Shown: positions 1-8,144, counted from the stretch's first letter. The stretch is 64,000 bases of DNA from Paenibacillus sp. FSL R5-0517 (GCF_037974355.1 NZ_CP150235.1:4030001-4094000), one strand, 5' to 3'. Program-made: numbers and translations. Notes: generated by a model not told the origin, from the sequence alone.

Positions 1-167
1 CATTAATGATAAGAGAGTTTTTAGGATTATCTATCGGTGAAAGTATGTATTTTGTTAGTTATATGTAAGCCTTGGTTACAGACAAACACAGAAATGCTAT
101 GTGGATGACCAAGAATGCTTTAGGGGACAATTGGGGGCATTTTGGGGGCACTTTGATTTTTCTTTAA
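1..167 (+). pseudogene. Possible recombinase C-terminal remnant
   Basis: The frame ending with TAA at 165-167 reads VTDKHRNAM then GDNWGHFGGT, which resembles the C-terminal tail of serine/tyrosine phage recombinases, where a WGHFGG-type ending is common. The same frame is closed by TAA at 66-68, and the region upstream reads REFLG then SYM in the same frame, so only a broken fragment is present. A similar glycine-rich ending (CGHFVGAFVGALFF) recurs about 270 bases downstream. It may mark an old integration site. The similarity is short and the identification is weak. Confidence 0.3.
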
Positions 168-187
168 ATGTTTAGGGATTTGCCCAC

Positions 188-223
188 AAAAAGAAAAACC
201 CCTCAGCGCTAGAGCGCCAAGGG
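188..223 (-). terminator. Rho-independent terminator
   Basis: On the minus strand CCCTTGGCGCT pairs with GCGCTGAGGGG around a short loop and is followed by TTTTTCTTTTT. It sits about 370 bases past the yolD-like stop and probably ends leftward transcription from that cassette. Confidence 0.6.
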
Positions 224-250
224 ATTGAGCTATTAGTACAAAGTGATATA

Positions 251-589
251 TTGATCGCGTTCCCATTGGTGGACTTGTGTTCTATTTATGTTCCATGCTT
301 TCAAAGTGAATCATCCACCATCGGAAATCGGCTTAAAACAAGTATTATCAGTGATCAGCTTTTCAAAACTAATCATAATTATTCAGACTTTTGTGGGCAT
401 TTTGTGGGCGCTTTTGTGGGCGCCCTTTTTTTCTTATTATAATGAAGAAACACGTTTCAAATATCCACTTTGATTGTATTACTACTCTGACATATGACGC
501 TGGTTAATCAAAAATCTCCTAATTAAAATAATATGCTTATACAGATATTATAAAGTATAAGCTCGCAATTCTAAAGCGATACAATCTCA
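251..589. other. Non-coding stretch with GGGCATTTTG-type repeats
   Basis: Besides the recombinase-like tail reading near 385-442, this stretch holds G-rich direct repeats of the form TTTTGTGGGCGC at about 392-424, related to GGGGGCATTTTGGGGGC at 133-149. I see no ribosome site or convincing gene. It could be a decayed second recombinase end. Confidence 0.25.
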
Positions 590-910
590 TTAATTAACAG
601 AGACAATTTCGGCTAAAGAAACCCAATCCTCCAACATCATCTTTATTTCACACCGTGCTGAGTTTAATCCCACAGCTACTCCTGATATCGGCTCTTCGAA
701 GAAAGGGTTAAATAATATCAATTCAACATTACTACTTCTATTATAAGAGTCAACAAGTACTTCACTGATCCGTTGCATTTCCTGATCGTCCAGTTCCGGC
801 TTACCACGTCTCTTCTGTTGCTCACACTGAGCCAACCATGCCTCTCTATGTCCAGGCATAATCATTCTGGATGTATCATACAACCCGTTATACTTCAGTC
901 TGCTACGCAT
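590..910 (-). CDS. yolD: YolD-like protein
   Basis: A 106-aa protein with the YolD-family pattern: RSRLKYNGLY near the start, then MIMPGHREAW, then an acidic DDQEMQRISEVL segment and a strand-rich C-terminus. YolD proteins are small, of unknown biochemical role, and usually lie next to SOS-induced Y-family polymerases (B. subtilis yolD-uvrX, yqiX/yqjW). No polymerase is visible here. The ATG at 910 is chosen over the upstream one because GGGGGAG precedes it at good spacing. It is the last gene of a three-gene unit with a LexA-like box upstream, so SOS induction is likely. Family assignment is fairly sure; function is unknown. Confidence 0.7.
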   Translation of the reverse strand: MRSRLKYNGLYDTSRMIMPGHREAWLAQCEQQKRRGKPELDDQEMQRISEVLVDSYNRSSNVELILFNPFFEEPISGVAVGLNSARCEIKMMLEDWVSLAEIVSVN

Positions 911-923
911 GACAAGCTCCCCC

Positions 924-1208
924 TTAATATTGAGTCCAATAGTCAATGTTCCCAGAAGGTGGTGTGTGGTCTACCTTAGGACGTTCTCCCTCACGTTCCC
1001 ACCCTTCCAGTATCACTATGTTGGCCGTGTCAGACTTATCTTCCCAATGTATGTATTCCGCAACCACAAGAGCGTCCAGAGCAGCCATTACGTCTGGCTT
1101 ATACTTACCCGTTTTGACAGTCAGTTCGTGGATCGTGGGAAATCTCCGCCGTCCACCTTTGTAGTTGTACAAGATCCTCAGTACCTTGCGTTGAAAATCC
1201 GTCAACAT
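924..1208 (-). CDS. Small winged-helix DNA-binding protein, LexA N-terminal-like
   Basis: A 94-aa protein. Residues 1-60 (MLTDFQRKVLRILYNYKGG, then FPTIHELTVKTG and KPDVMAALDALVVAEYI) look like the LexA_DNA_bind winged helix, with TIHELTVKTG at the position of the LexA recognition region. There is no Ala-Gly cleavage site or Ser/Lys dyad, so it is not a self-cleaving repressor. The ATG at 1208 has AAGGGG upstream. It lies between a WYL-like gene and yolD and is probably the regulator or partner of that SOS cassette. The fold is inferred; the target is unknown. Confidence 0.55.
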   Translation of the reverse strand: MLTDFQRKVLRILYNYKGGRRRFPTIHELTVKTGKYKPDVMAALDALVVAEYIHWEDKSDTANIVILEGWEREGERPKVDHTPPSGNIDYWTQY

Positions 1209-1219
1209 TTTAAGTCCCC

Positions 1220-1420
1220 TTAAGCTGTTGTTATTATTGGACGGCATGCCAGTAAACCAGATTCCCTAAACGTACGTGGCTGTCCCGACAATAGATCATC
1301 AGCTTTAATCATTCCCGACCGTATGCTCTTGACTTGGATACGTCGTTTGGTAATCTTTCCACTTTGATCCTCATAGATAATTTCAACCAACCAACCCAAG
1401 TATTTCACTGGCATGTTCAT
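1220..1420 (-). CDS. Short WYL-like domain protein
   Basis: A 66-aa protein whose body reads VEIIYEDQSGKITKRRIQVKSI, then a short linker and SGQPRTFRESGLLACRP. This follows the WYL-domain layout: an opening strand with YxD, a turn, R-rich second strand, and RTFR near the end. WYL domains are ligand or nucleic-acid sensing modules; here the domain stands alone without its usual HTH, which is supplied by the next gene. The start lies 4 bases after a run of ten G residues that includes the ribosome site. First gene after the LexA-like boxes. Identification is by pattern only. Confidence 0.5.
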   Translation of the reverse strand: MNMPVKYLGWLVEIIYEDQSGKITKRRIQVKSIRSGMIKADDLLSGQPRTFRESGLLACRPIITTA

Positions 1421-1437
1421 CCCCCCCCCAATTTAAT

Positions 1438-1480
1438 AGAACATTTGTTTGTATTTTTATTATATGCGAATGTATGTTCG
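1438..1480 (-). promoter_or_regulatory. Two LexA (SOS) boxes upstream of the YolD cassette
   Basis: CGAATGTATGTTCG at 1467-1480 matches the Bacillus LexA consensus CGAAC-N4-GTTCG with one change, and AGAACATTTGTTTG at 1438-1451 is a weaker second site. Both lie directly upstream of the leftward three-gene unit, which fits SOS control. Confidence 0.65.
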
Positions 1481-1491
1481 TTATTCAACAG

Positions 1492-1517
1492 AAAAAAATA
1501 CCCAGTCCAGAGACCGG
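1492..1517 (-). terminator. Rho-independent terminator
   Basis: Minus-strand CCCGGTC pairs with GGACTGGG (one G-T pair) and is followed by TATTTTTTT. It is a second stop behind the SUKH gene. Confidence 0.5.
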
Positions 1518-1550
1518 GCTCCTTTATACCAAATTCACAAAATACAAATA

Positions 1551-1589
1551 AAAAGGTTCACTAGCAAATAAATGCTGGTGAACCTTTTT
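1551..1589. terminator. Bidirectional terminator after the SUKH gene
   Basis: AAAAAGGTTCACTAGC pairs with GCTGGTGAACCTTTTT across an 8-base loop. It begins two bases past the stop of the immunity gene and ends leftward transcription of the toxin/immunity pair. Confidence 0.8.
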
Positions 1590-1590
1590 G

Positions 1591-2154
1591 TTATAATTCA
1601 AGCCAATCTTTAAACTTAACTTCTTCTTCATCAAGAGTCCTACATGCGAGCAAAGGAGTCCACTCCCAAAAATAATTCCCATTGCTTCGTATAAAGTATT
1701 CTAATAATTCAGCAAAGGTGAGACCCAAATAATCAAAATCTGATCCAGATGATCCTAAGAACAAATTTCTTTTATCCTTCTGAGAAGCAAAAAATATCGT
1801 GCCTCCCGCATATTTAATCAAGGGGAATAATCCTGGAGCAATATCTGGAGAATAAAAATCGGCTTCTTCATCCATTTCCTTTACGCTATATACAACCAGC
1901 GATTCACCATCGCCAGTATCAAACAATGAAGCACCATTACTTATTTTAAGAAACTCAATAATATCTTGTGGCAGCTTTATTTGATGTTTGTTTTCAAGCG
2001 CATGGATATCATTTTGAAGAGCAGGCTTATGAAAAACAAATTTCGCCTTATAGAGCTCTCCATCTCCTCGAAGCACATTTAAAGAATTTTCATTTTCCAC
2101 TTGTGAAATCAGAATCTTAAGAAACTGACTGACTCCAGAATTAGTCATATTCAT
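1591..2154 (-). CDS. SMI1/KNR4 (SUKH) family immunity protein
   Basis: A 187-aa cytosolic protein of the SUKH fold: an N-terminal helix with ALENKHQIKLPQDIIEFLKI, the hallmark SNGASLFD, then a YSPDIAPGLFPL segment and a C-terminal FAELLEYFI helix. SUKH proteins neutralise nuclease toxins of polymorphic toxin and contact systems by binding their catalytic domain. The gene follows the secreted HNH toxin by 12 bases on the same strand, so the two form a toxin/immunity pair. The ATG at 2154 has AAGGAGAG in front. Family assignment is strong; the specific partner is inferred from adjacency. Confidence 0.85.
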   Translation of the reverse strand: MNMTNSGVSQFLKILISQVENENSLNVLRGDGELYKAKFVFHKPALQNDIHALENKHQIKLPQDIIEFLKISNGASLFDTGDGESLVVYSVKEMDEEADFYSPDIAPGLFPLIKYAGGTIFFASQKDKRNLFLGSSGSDFDYLGLTFAELLEYFIRSNGNYFWEWTPLLACRTLDEEEVKFKDWLEL

Positions 2155-2166
2155 ACTCTCCTTTTA

Positions 2167-3177
2167 TTACTTATATCCAGCAAAGAAAGATGTATAAAGT
2201 TTATGGACATTTTTGCTTAACGGGATTAAGTTACTATTATCATTGGTGCCACCAAACTCTTTAGGTCTGATATGATGTATATCAACTAAATCCCAATTAT
2301 AATTGGGTACGTTGTACGTTGTTTGGTACCACTGTCTAAATGGTTTGCGTTCTTTATCAGTCCAATTTACAGGAGTAGAGGTTTTTGCCCAAGTCAAACT
2401 AACTGGGTCTGTAATTCTTTTTCCTGATACAGGGTCAACATAGTCCCCAGGCCAAGGGCGAGCCGTTTTACTAAGTAGTAGCGTTGAAGACGAAGATACC
2501 AAAGGAACTATTTCTTTTGGGTAGTGCACACTTACTTCAAAAGTAACCGAGTAATAACCTACACCTGATAAAGCGATGTTTTTCTGAGTCGACGATCCAA
2601 GCCCTGGGAATGTGATGTTATCAGAGGTTCTAGATATGACTTGTGGCGTACCTCCTTTAGTCATAGCTTTTTTTAGAACGTAGTTTACACCTACTAAGAC
2701 AGGTTTGGAACCGACTACCTTTGTAACGCCCAACCCAGCAGTAATCTTGCTTGTGCCTCCCTGTGGGTTCAAAACAGGTTGAATACCAATTGAATTTACT
2801 CCCACTGCAGCAGGAGAAACTTTTGATGTTGCAGGTACTTCTGCTAAATTTGCTTCTGTTGAAATTAACGGCTGTTGCATATCAGGCGAGGAATAAATAT
2901 AAATACTCTCACCTGGTTGAATTGTTTCTCCATTTACTTCAAATGTATAAGTAGTTTCTGGAGTTGTACCGTAAATGTCAGGAACATCACTATTTTCCTT
3001 GAAATCATCAACGAGATCACGATCAACAACAGGATCAAGGTCTATTTCAGATGAAATAGCATTCTCGTTGATATTTGGATTACTATCTTCTTCTGCACTA
3101 ATTGAATTAGGGAAAAGTCCCAGCATGAGTGCTAAAGCTAATAACAAGGCGAAGTTCTTTCTTAATAGTTGTTTCAT
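2167..3177 (-). CDS. Secreted toxin with C-terminal HNH nuclease domain
   Basis: A 336-aa protein. Residues 1-28 are a Sec signal peptide (basic start, LLLALALMLGLF core, Ala-x-Ala-like SISAEE exit). The middle, about 30-255, is a low-similarity secreted region rich in Ser, Val and Thr. The last 60 residues carry an HNH signature: DIHHIRPKEFGGTNDNSNL followed by PLSKNVHKLY, i.e. two adjacent His, an Asn and a late His as in colicin-type and WapA-type nuclease toxins. It would act outside the producer on the DNA of competitors. The downstream SUKH gene provides immunity. It is shorter than polymorphic toxins with long repeat stalks, so its delivery route is unclear. GGAGGTAAG precedes the ATG. 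Confidence 0.75.
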   Translation of the reverse strand: MKQLLRKNFALLLALALMLGLFPNSISAEEDSNPNINENAISSEIDLDPVVDRDLVDDFKENSDVPDIYGTTPETTYTFEVNGETIQPGESIYIYSSPDMQQPLISTEANLAEVPATSKVSPAAVGVNSIGIQPVLNPQGGTSKITAGLGVTKVVGSKPVLVGVNYVLKKAMTKGGTPQVISRTSDNITFPGLGSSTQKNIALSGVGYYSVTFEVSVHYPKEIVPLVSSSSTLLLSKTARPWPGDYVDPVSGKRITDPVSLTWAKTSTPVNWTDKERKPFRQWYQTTYNVPNYNWDLVDIHHIRPKEFGGTNDNSNLIPLSKNVHKLYTSFFAGYK

Positions 3178-3615
3178 GAATTATCTTACCTCCAAAGGAT
3201 TAGTATATTTATGCCCTTCTACCCTCCATTCAAGCTTCTGATCATACAAATATTATTATCTATTAAATTACCATAATAAACCATGGGCATTATTAACTAA
3301 TATACAACTGATTCCTAATACCCTTATGTATTTCATATAAAAGAAATAAGCCCCACTAACAATATGCCAACAGTACCTTTCATTCCTAACTCAGACACAT
3401 GGAGATATATCTGGAAGTGGAGCTGGGATATTGTTGCGTTTTTACCGGAGTCTGATCGGTGAAGATTCGTGCAGCAGGAAATTTAATATTTGGTTTTTCA
3501 ATTTAACTTTAGATGCGATCATCGCAAAAACGACATAGAATTTAAATTAAATATCCCATAACTTACCGACTCAATCCTTTATGGCAAAACGCTATAATTG
3601 GGTTGAGGTGTTTTT
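3178..3615. other. Intergenic region between toxin and ligase genes
   Basis: These 438 bases separate divergently transcribed genes and must carry promoters for both the leftward toxin pair and the rightward ligase. A 32-codon open stretch from 3364 lacks a ribosome site and looks accidental. I see no clear operator. Confidence 0.4.
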
Positions 3616-4464
3616 ATGTTTATCAGTCCTATGTTATTAGCAACAGCACCGGGCCCCTTCTCACATTCAGAATTCATTTTTGAACCTAAAGTTGACGGTC
3701 ACCGGTTGATATATTCTCAACAAGCCGGAGAAGTCCGGCTATTCACTCGCCACAACAACGACTGTACCCGTCAGTACCCGGAATTACTTCTGCCGTTTGA
3801 CTCTGATATTATCTTGGACGGCGAGGTCGCTTGCACTGATCCAGAGACAGGGCTTAACGACTTTGAAGCAGTCATGAGTAGATTCAGCACAAAGCAGGCC
3901 AGCAAGATAACGCAGCTCACTCATAAACTGCCTGCCACATTTGATATTCTTTTCTTCCAAGGACGAGATCTACGTAAGCTACCTCTTATGGAACGCAAGA
4001 TGATCCTACACAATCTATCTCTTCCTTCCTCTAACTTTGGAGCTGTGCCTCATATAGAAGGCGCTGGAGAGGAGTTATACACTCAGATAGAGACTATCGG
4101 TATGGAAGGCGTAGTTGGAAAGCGCAAAGACAGCCAGTACATTAGCAGGCGGTCCAAGGATTGGTTGAAGGTTATTAACTGGTCATATGCTGACGTGTAC
4201 ATTACCGGATACAAAAAATTCGAATTCGGGTGGCTTGCTGCTGTTCCAGATCCAACTGAAAGGATGCGCCCAGTAGGGATCATTGAGCATGGTCCAAGTC
4301 CCAAACATAAGCAGGCTTTCCGCGGAGTGTGCCAGCAGCTTATGACTGGAGAGGACAAGAATCACGTTTACCTGGAACCACGTATACAAGCCAGGGTCAA
4401 AATGCGGAGCTGGACCAAATCGGGCTTACTGCGTATACCTGTATTTGATCAATTTATTGTCTGA
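3616..4464 (+). CDS. ligB: ATP-dependent DNA ligase, YoqV/LigB type
   Basis: A 282-aa nucleotidyltransferase. Motif I is EPKVDGHR with the AMP-accepting Lys at residue 25; motif III is ILDGEVAC, IIIa TFDILFF, IV MEGVVGKR and V DWLKVINW; a short OB-like C-terminal part ends with WTKSGLLRIPVF. It seals nicks in duplex DNA using ATP. The size fits B. subtilis SPbeta YoqV (LigB, about 270 aa) and not the multi-domain LigD, since no polymerase or phosphoesterase part is present. Rightward, single gene, with GGGTTGAGGTG before the ATG and a terminator after it. As in SPbeta an HMCES gene lies nearby. Assignment is strong. Confidence 0.9.
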   Translation: MFISPMLLATAPGPFSHSEFIFEPKVDGHRLIYSQQAGEVRLFTRHNNDCTRQYPELLLPFDSDIILDGEVACTDPETGLNDFEAVMSRFSTKQASKITQLTHKLPATFDILFFQGRDLRKLPLMERKMILHNLSLPSSNFGAVPHIEGAGEELYTQIETIGMEGVVGKRKDSQYISRRSKDWLKVINWSYADVYITGYKKFEFGWLAAVPDPTERMRPVGIIEHGPSPKHKQAFRGVCQQLMTGEDKNHVYLEPRIQARVKMRSWTKSGLLRIPVFDQFIV

Positions 4465-4472
4465 GATAATGC

Positions 4473-4508
4473 AAAAAAGGCTTCGCAACTTAATGCGGAG
4501 CCTTTTTT
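4473..4508. terminator. Bidirectional terminator
   Basis: AAAAAAGGCTTCGC pairs with GCGGAGCCTTTTTT (one mismatch) between two converging genes, the ligase and the discoidin-type protein. Confidence 0.85.
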
Positions 4509-4517
4509 ATTGACTTC

Positions 4518-5552
4518 TTAGTATTCGCTCACTTCAAACGTTAGGACTCGATCAAACAGGATGTAGTCTTTACGGCTCTTGAACGGACCTCTGTTATTGT
4601 CATGCTTATCAATCGCGTATGATGCTTTTCCGCTTCCTGCTTGTTTTGTTTCATACCAATCAATGAAACTATTTACTTCTTTCATGCTCAAGTCAAACTC
4701 TTTCTCAAGACCGGTAGTCATAGTCACGACAAGGATTGCACGATCACCTTTAGGCTGTTCCGGTGTTGGTGTCTCGGTATTATCATTATTTATAGTTAAT
4801 GCTACTTCATTCGAAATAACTGTTTCTACTCCATTGAAAATAGCTACGATTTGGAAGTAGTAAGTTTTACCGAATTCCAAATTTGGTACTTTATAAGTTG
4901 AGCTATTTTTACCTTCTACTGTAATCGAATCTGTGTATTTTCCTGACTCAGTACCATATTGAATTTTATATCCTGTAGCATCGTTAATTGTATTCCAATT
5001 TAAGGTAGCTGTAGTTCCTGTGATAGAACCATTTAGTTTGATATATTCAAAACTGCCTAATGTAATTTCATCGATTGCCAACCAAGAAGAACCACCATCC
5101 CCCTCAATCTTTATGCCCTCATATACTCCTTGCGTAACTTTAACCGGGGGAGGTGTATTAAATCTTTCTGAAAGTGCTTGGGTTTCTTTAGGGCTTATAG
5201 CAGTCCAGGTGCCATCTTTTAATCCATAGATTTGATATGTAACGGACCTTATCGGTTGTGCTGCAGTGCTAATATGAACAAAGTTAAATTCAACTGCTTC
5301 GGGAAATTTTAGTTCAACGGTACCTCTATATGTACCTGCATTCCATTCGTTTTTCAGCTTACCATCAATCACATTTTTCGCAATGTATGTAGAATACTCG
5401 CTACTTGCCTTTACTTCAGTTCCAGTGGGTGGAGAAAATCCAAGCATTCCATCTACCTTATTACTTAATGGAGAGTCCGCTCCTGTTGTTGATTGAGAAA
5501 ACAACAGAATTATAAGCAGAACAGTCAAAAATGCCAAACAATTTTTTTTCAT
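4518..5552 (-). CDS. Secreted discoidin/FnIII-type protein with shared C-terminal module
   Basis: A 344-aa protein. Residues 1-25 are a signal peptide. Residues about 35-170 resemble an F5/8 type C (discoidin) sugar-binding domain: STYIAKNVIDGKLKNEWN, then VELKFPEAVEFNFVHI and WLAIDEITLG. Residues about 172-255 are a fibronectin type III domain (LNWNTINDATGYKIQY, YYFQIVAIF). After a Thr/Pro linker the last 75 residues (from GDRAILVVTMTTGLEKEF) match the C-terminus of the kelch protein at 6577-7812. It probably binds surface carbohydrate outside the cell. There is no LPXTG or SLH motif. GGAGATTAACG precedes the ATG. Domain calls are from pattern. Confidence 0.7.
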   Translation of the reverse strand: MKKNCLAFLTVLLIILLFSQSTTGADSPLSNKVDGMLGFSPPTGTEVKASSEYSTYIAKNVIDGKLKNEWNAGTYRGTVELKFPEAVEFNFVHISTAAQPIRSVTYQIYGLKDGTWTAISPKETQALSERFNTPPPVKVTQGVYEGIKIEGDGGSSWLAIDEITLGSFEYIKLNGSITGTTATLNWNTINDATGYKIQYGTESGKYTDSITVEGKNSSTYKVPNLEFGKTYYFQIVAIFNGVETVISNEVALTINNDNTETPTPEQPKGDRAILVVTMTTGLEKEFDLSMKEVNSFIDWYETKQAGSGKASYAIDKHDNNRGPFKSRKDYILFDRVLTFEVSEY

Positions 5553-5758
5553 CGTTAATCTCCTTATTCTTTATTATAGAACTAACTATAACGACCTACA
5601 GGATTAACGTCTAAACATAAACTTGCTGATCTATAAATATCATCTAATTTATTGCATTTTTATTTTATATTGGATGCGCATCTCCACAAATTACCCGTTT
5701 CTATTCTTAAATATTTGAGTATTATTACATAGTATAGAGTCTCAAAGGAGGCATTATC

Positions 5759-6430
5759 ATGTGCGGAAGATTTACAATTATTGATCCCATAGACGCTATA
5801 ATGGACAGGTACTATGCATCTATAGCTGATGGCTTTGAGTACAAACCTAATTACAATGCAGCACCCATGCAGTTCATTCCTACGATCATCGGCAGCAAAG
5901 ACGGTAATCGATTGGGTTCTCTCCGATGGGGACTTGTACCCGTTTGGGCCAAGGATGACAAGATCGGGAATAAGATGATCAACGCCCGGGCCGAGACGAT
6001 TGCGGAAAAGCCAGCCTTTAAACGTCTGATCAGTTCTAAGAGGTGCATCATACCAACGAACGGGTTTTATGAGTGGCGTAAGGAAGGAACGGCAAAGCAG
6101 CCAATGCGCATCTTGATGAAGGATGACCGTATATTCTCGCTTGCCGGCCTGTACGATACTTGGACAGATCCGGATGGAAACAAACTGAGCACATGCACTA
6201 TAATTACAACTGAACCAAATAGCCTGATGGAAGACATCCACAACCGCATGCCGGTTATCCTGCGTCCTGAGGATGAGGCTGAGTGGCTTGGAAGAGATAA
6301 TGATAATATTCAATCACTACTTGGCTTGCTCAAGCCGTATCAAGCTTCTGAGATGAGAGCATATGAGGTGCCAAAGGAAGTTGGAAATGTGCGGAATAAC
6401 TCAGTGGAATTATTGGAAGAATTAAACTAG
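5759..6430 (+). CDS. yoqW: HMCES/YedK family abasic-site DNA-protein crosslink protein
   Basis: A 223-aa SRAP-domain protein. The invariant MCGRF start gives Cys2, which forms a thiazolidine link to abasic sites in single-stranded DNA. Also present are NYNAAP, LRWGLVPVWAKD, NARAET, GFYEWRK (catalytic Glu) and the IHNRMPVIL signature His. It shields abasic sites during DNA damage or phage replication. Full length for the family. Ribosome site AAAGGAGG; no LexA box seen upstream. SPbeta carries the homologue yoqW next to the ligase yoqV, and here the two are 1.3 kb apart with one secreted-protein gene between. Strong assignment. Confidence 0.93.
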   Translation: MCGRFTIIDPIDAIMDRYYASIADGFEYKPNYNAAPMQFIPTIIGSKDGNRLGSLRWGLVPVWAKDDKIGNKMINARAETIAEKPAFKRLISSKRCIIPTNGFYEWRKEGTAKQPMRILMKDDRIFSLAGLYDTWTDPDGNKLSTCTIITTEPNSLMEDIHNRMPVILRPEDEAEWLGRDNDNIQSLLGLLKPYQASEMRAYEVPKEVGNVRNNSVELLEELN

Positions 6431-6437
6431 TAATTGT

Positions 6438-6473
6438 GCTTTATCGACTAATGTACGTCGATAGAGCTTTTTT
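6438..6473 (+). terminator. Rho-independent terminator after HMCES gene
   Basis: GCTTTATCGAC pairs with GTCGATAGAGC around TAATGTAC, followed by TTTTTT. Confidence 0.75.
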
Positions 6474-6576
6474 CATTTATTTAACACTTAATTGAATAAA
6501 TAGACTTTATTGTTTAGACATGGAATTAAGGAAATTGTAATATCAACTCTGCCAATACATTTGAAGGAGAATACAT

Positions 6577-7812
6577 ATGAAGAAAATTGTTTTACCTGTT
6601 TTATTGTCATTGTTATTAGTGTTTAGTCTTGGATCAAGTGCGTTTGCCTCTGAAAGTTTAGAAAAATGGGAAGAGAAAAACAATCTTCCTATTTCAAGAG
6701 GTTATCCACACGTAGCTATAGCTAATCAAACCATTTATTTAATTGGAGGTACTTCGTCCGGATATACTCAAGTTAAAAATGTATATGAATATAATCAAAA
6801 TGATGACTCATGGACTGAAAAGGCTCCTATGCCTACTGCAAGATTCGGAGCAGCAACGGCTGTAGTAGATGATGTGATTTATGTGATCGGCGGTAAAAGT
6901 GGATCTTCATATTTGAACATAGTTGAAGCATATAATTCAAAAACTAATACATGGACAAGCAAGGCAAAATTACCTGAGACAAGAAGTTACACTTCTGGAA
7001 TTTCCATCAATAATAAGATTTATGTTATAGGTGGATACAATAGTTCAGGTTCAAACACAAAGACAGTCTATGAATATGATCCCGCTACAGATAAATGGTC
7101 AACAAAGTCAAATATGCCTACTGCTCGATCTGGCGTAGGACTAGCGGTCTTAAATGGAAAAATTTACGCAGTAGGTGGAGAAAATGGAGGTACAACAGTT
7201 GAAATCTATGATCCTGTTACAGATACTTGGGAAACTGGCGTACCCTATCCCGAAGCTGCAATATTTATTGGGGTGACAGAACTTAATGGAAACCTATACG
7301 GAGTTGGTGGTGGAAAACCTGATGGTTCTACTAAAATAAACTCTGTTTATGAATTTAATCCTCTTAAAAATGAATGGACTAAAAAGTTGGATATGCCCAC
7401 AAAAAGAAGACCAGGTGTAGTATCATTTAATAATGCTATTTATGCAATAGCAGGTGAAGCAACTACCTCTACTAATAAAGTTCAGGTTTATTACCCCGGC
7501 ATTAATGAAGAACCGACAGATCCGACGGATCCGACAACGCCTGTGGAACCTAGTCCTGATCCAGAACCGTCAGGTGACCGTGCTATTCTTGTAGTAACAA
7601 TGACAACAGGATTGGAGAAAGAATACGATCTTCCAATGAGTGATATAAATGCATTTCTCAACTGGTACGATGCTCGTGATATAGGAATTGGCCCAGCTAA
7701 ATTTGCCATCAATAAATACAGCAACAACAAAGGTCCATTCAACATTCGTACAGATTACGTGATCTTCGATAAGATATTAACGTTTGAAGTAAGTGAATAT
7801 ACGACCAACTAA
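6577..7812 (+). CDS. Secreted kelch-repeat beta-propeller protein with shared C-terminal module
   Basis: A 411-aa protein. Residues 1-25 are a signal peptide ending SSAFASES. About 30-310 hold six kelch repeats, each with a V/I-Y-x-I/V-G-G strand (IYLIGG, IYVIGG, IYVIGGY, IYAVGG, LYGVGG, IYAIAG) and a Tyr-x-Pro...W pair, giving a six-bladed propeller. A Thr-Pro-Asp-rich linker (about 312-335) leads to a 75-aa C-terminal domain starting GDRAILVVTMTTGLEKEY, nearly the same as that of the protein at 4518-5552. Probably a wall- or sugar-binding surface protein. GAAGGAG precedes the ATG. The propeller is certain by pattern; ligand unknown. Confidence 0.85.
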   Translation: MKKIVLPVLLSLLLVFSLGSSAFASESLEKWEEKNNLPISRGYPHVAIANQTIYLIGGTSSGYTQVKNVYEYNQNDDSWTEKAPMPTARFGAATAVVDDVIYVIGGKSGSSYLNIVEAYNSKTNTWTSKAKLPETRSYTSGISINNKIYVIGGYNSSGSNTKTVYEYDPATDKWSTKSNMPTARSGVGLAVLNGKIYAVGGENGGTTVEIYDPVTDTWETGVPYPEAAIFIGVTELNGNLYGVGGGKPDGSTKINSVYEFNPLKNEWTKKLDMPTKRRPGVVSFNNAIYAIAGEATTSTNKVQVYYPGINEEPTDPTDPTTPVEPSPDPEPSGDRAILVVTMTTGLEKEYDLPMSDINAFLNWYDARDIGIGPAKFAINKYSNNKGPFNIRTDYVIFDKILTFEVSEYTTN

Positions 7813-7818
7813 AACGAA

Positions 7819-7855
7819 AGAGCAGTGAGGTTATCCCTCCTGCTCTATTTTTGTA
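7819..7855 (+). terminator. Rho-independent terminator after kelch gene
   Basis: AGAGCAGTGAGG pairs with CCTCCTGCTCT, followed by ATTTTTG. It overlaps the end of the converging small gene. Confidence 0.75.
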
Positions 7856-8069
7856 CCCTAAACTCAAACGTATTACGAAAGTATCTCTTCCCCATGATCT
7901 TAATAGATATTGCGGTATAAGACTCCACCGGACCGCCATAGTCAATGATGTTCTCTCGATCGTCTAAAACATGCCAGACGGATACCCTAACCTGTATTAA
8001 GGCTGCCGCGAGGTAATCCATATCTGTTTGTAGTACTCTATATGTATTCATTCTCCCACATCCATACAT
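7845..8069 (-). CDS. Small hypothetical protein
   Basis: A protein of up to 74 aa that I do not recognise. It reads as a compact alpha/beta protein (YLAAALIQVRVSVWHVLDD, YTAISIKIMGKRYFRNTFEF) with no signal peptide or membrane segment. The start is uncertain: ATG 8069 has no ribosome site, while ATG 8051 has GGGAG too close. It converges on the kelch gene and stands alone on the minus strand. Confidence 0.45.
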   Translation of the reverse strand: MYGCGRMNTYRVLQTDMDYLAAALIQVRVSVWHVLDDRENIIDYGGPVESYTAISIKIMGKRYFRNTFEFRVQK

Positions 8070-8144
8070 TTTTATAGAAAATTATACCTAGGTCTGATAG
8101 ACTATGTTTTGTTGTTAATTATTACTATATCAGGAGGAAGAAGA

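Noticed and set aside
5660..6313. Long minus-strand frame opposite the HMCES gene
   Set aside because: Shadow of a clearly coding SRAP gene on the other strand.
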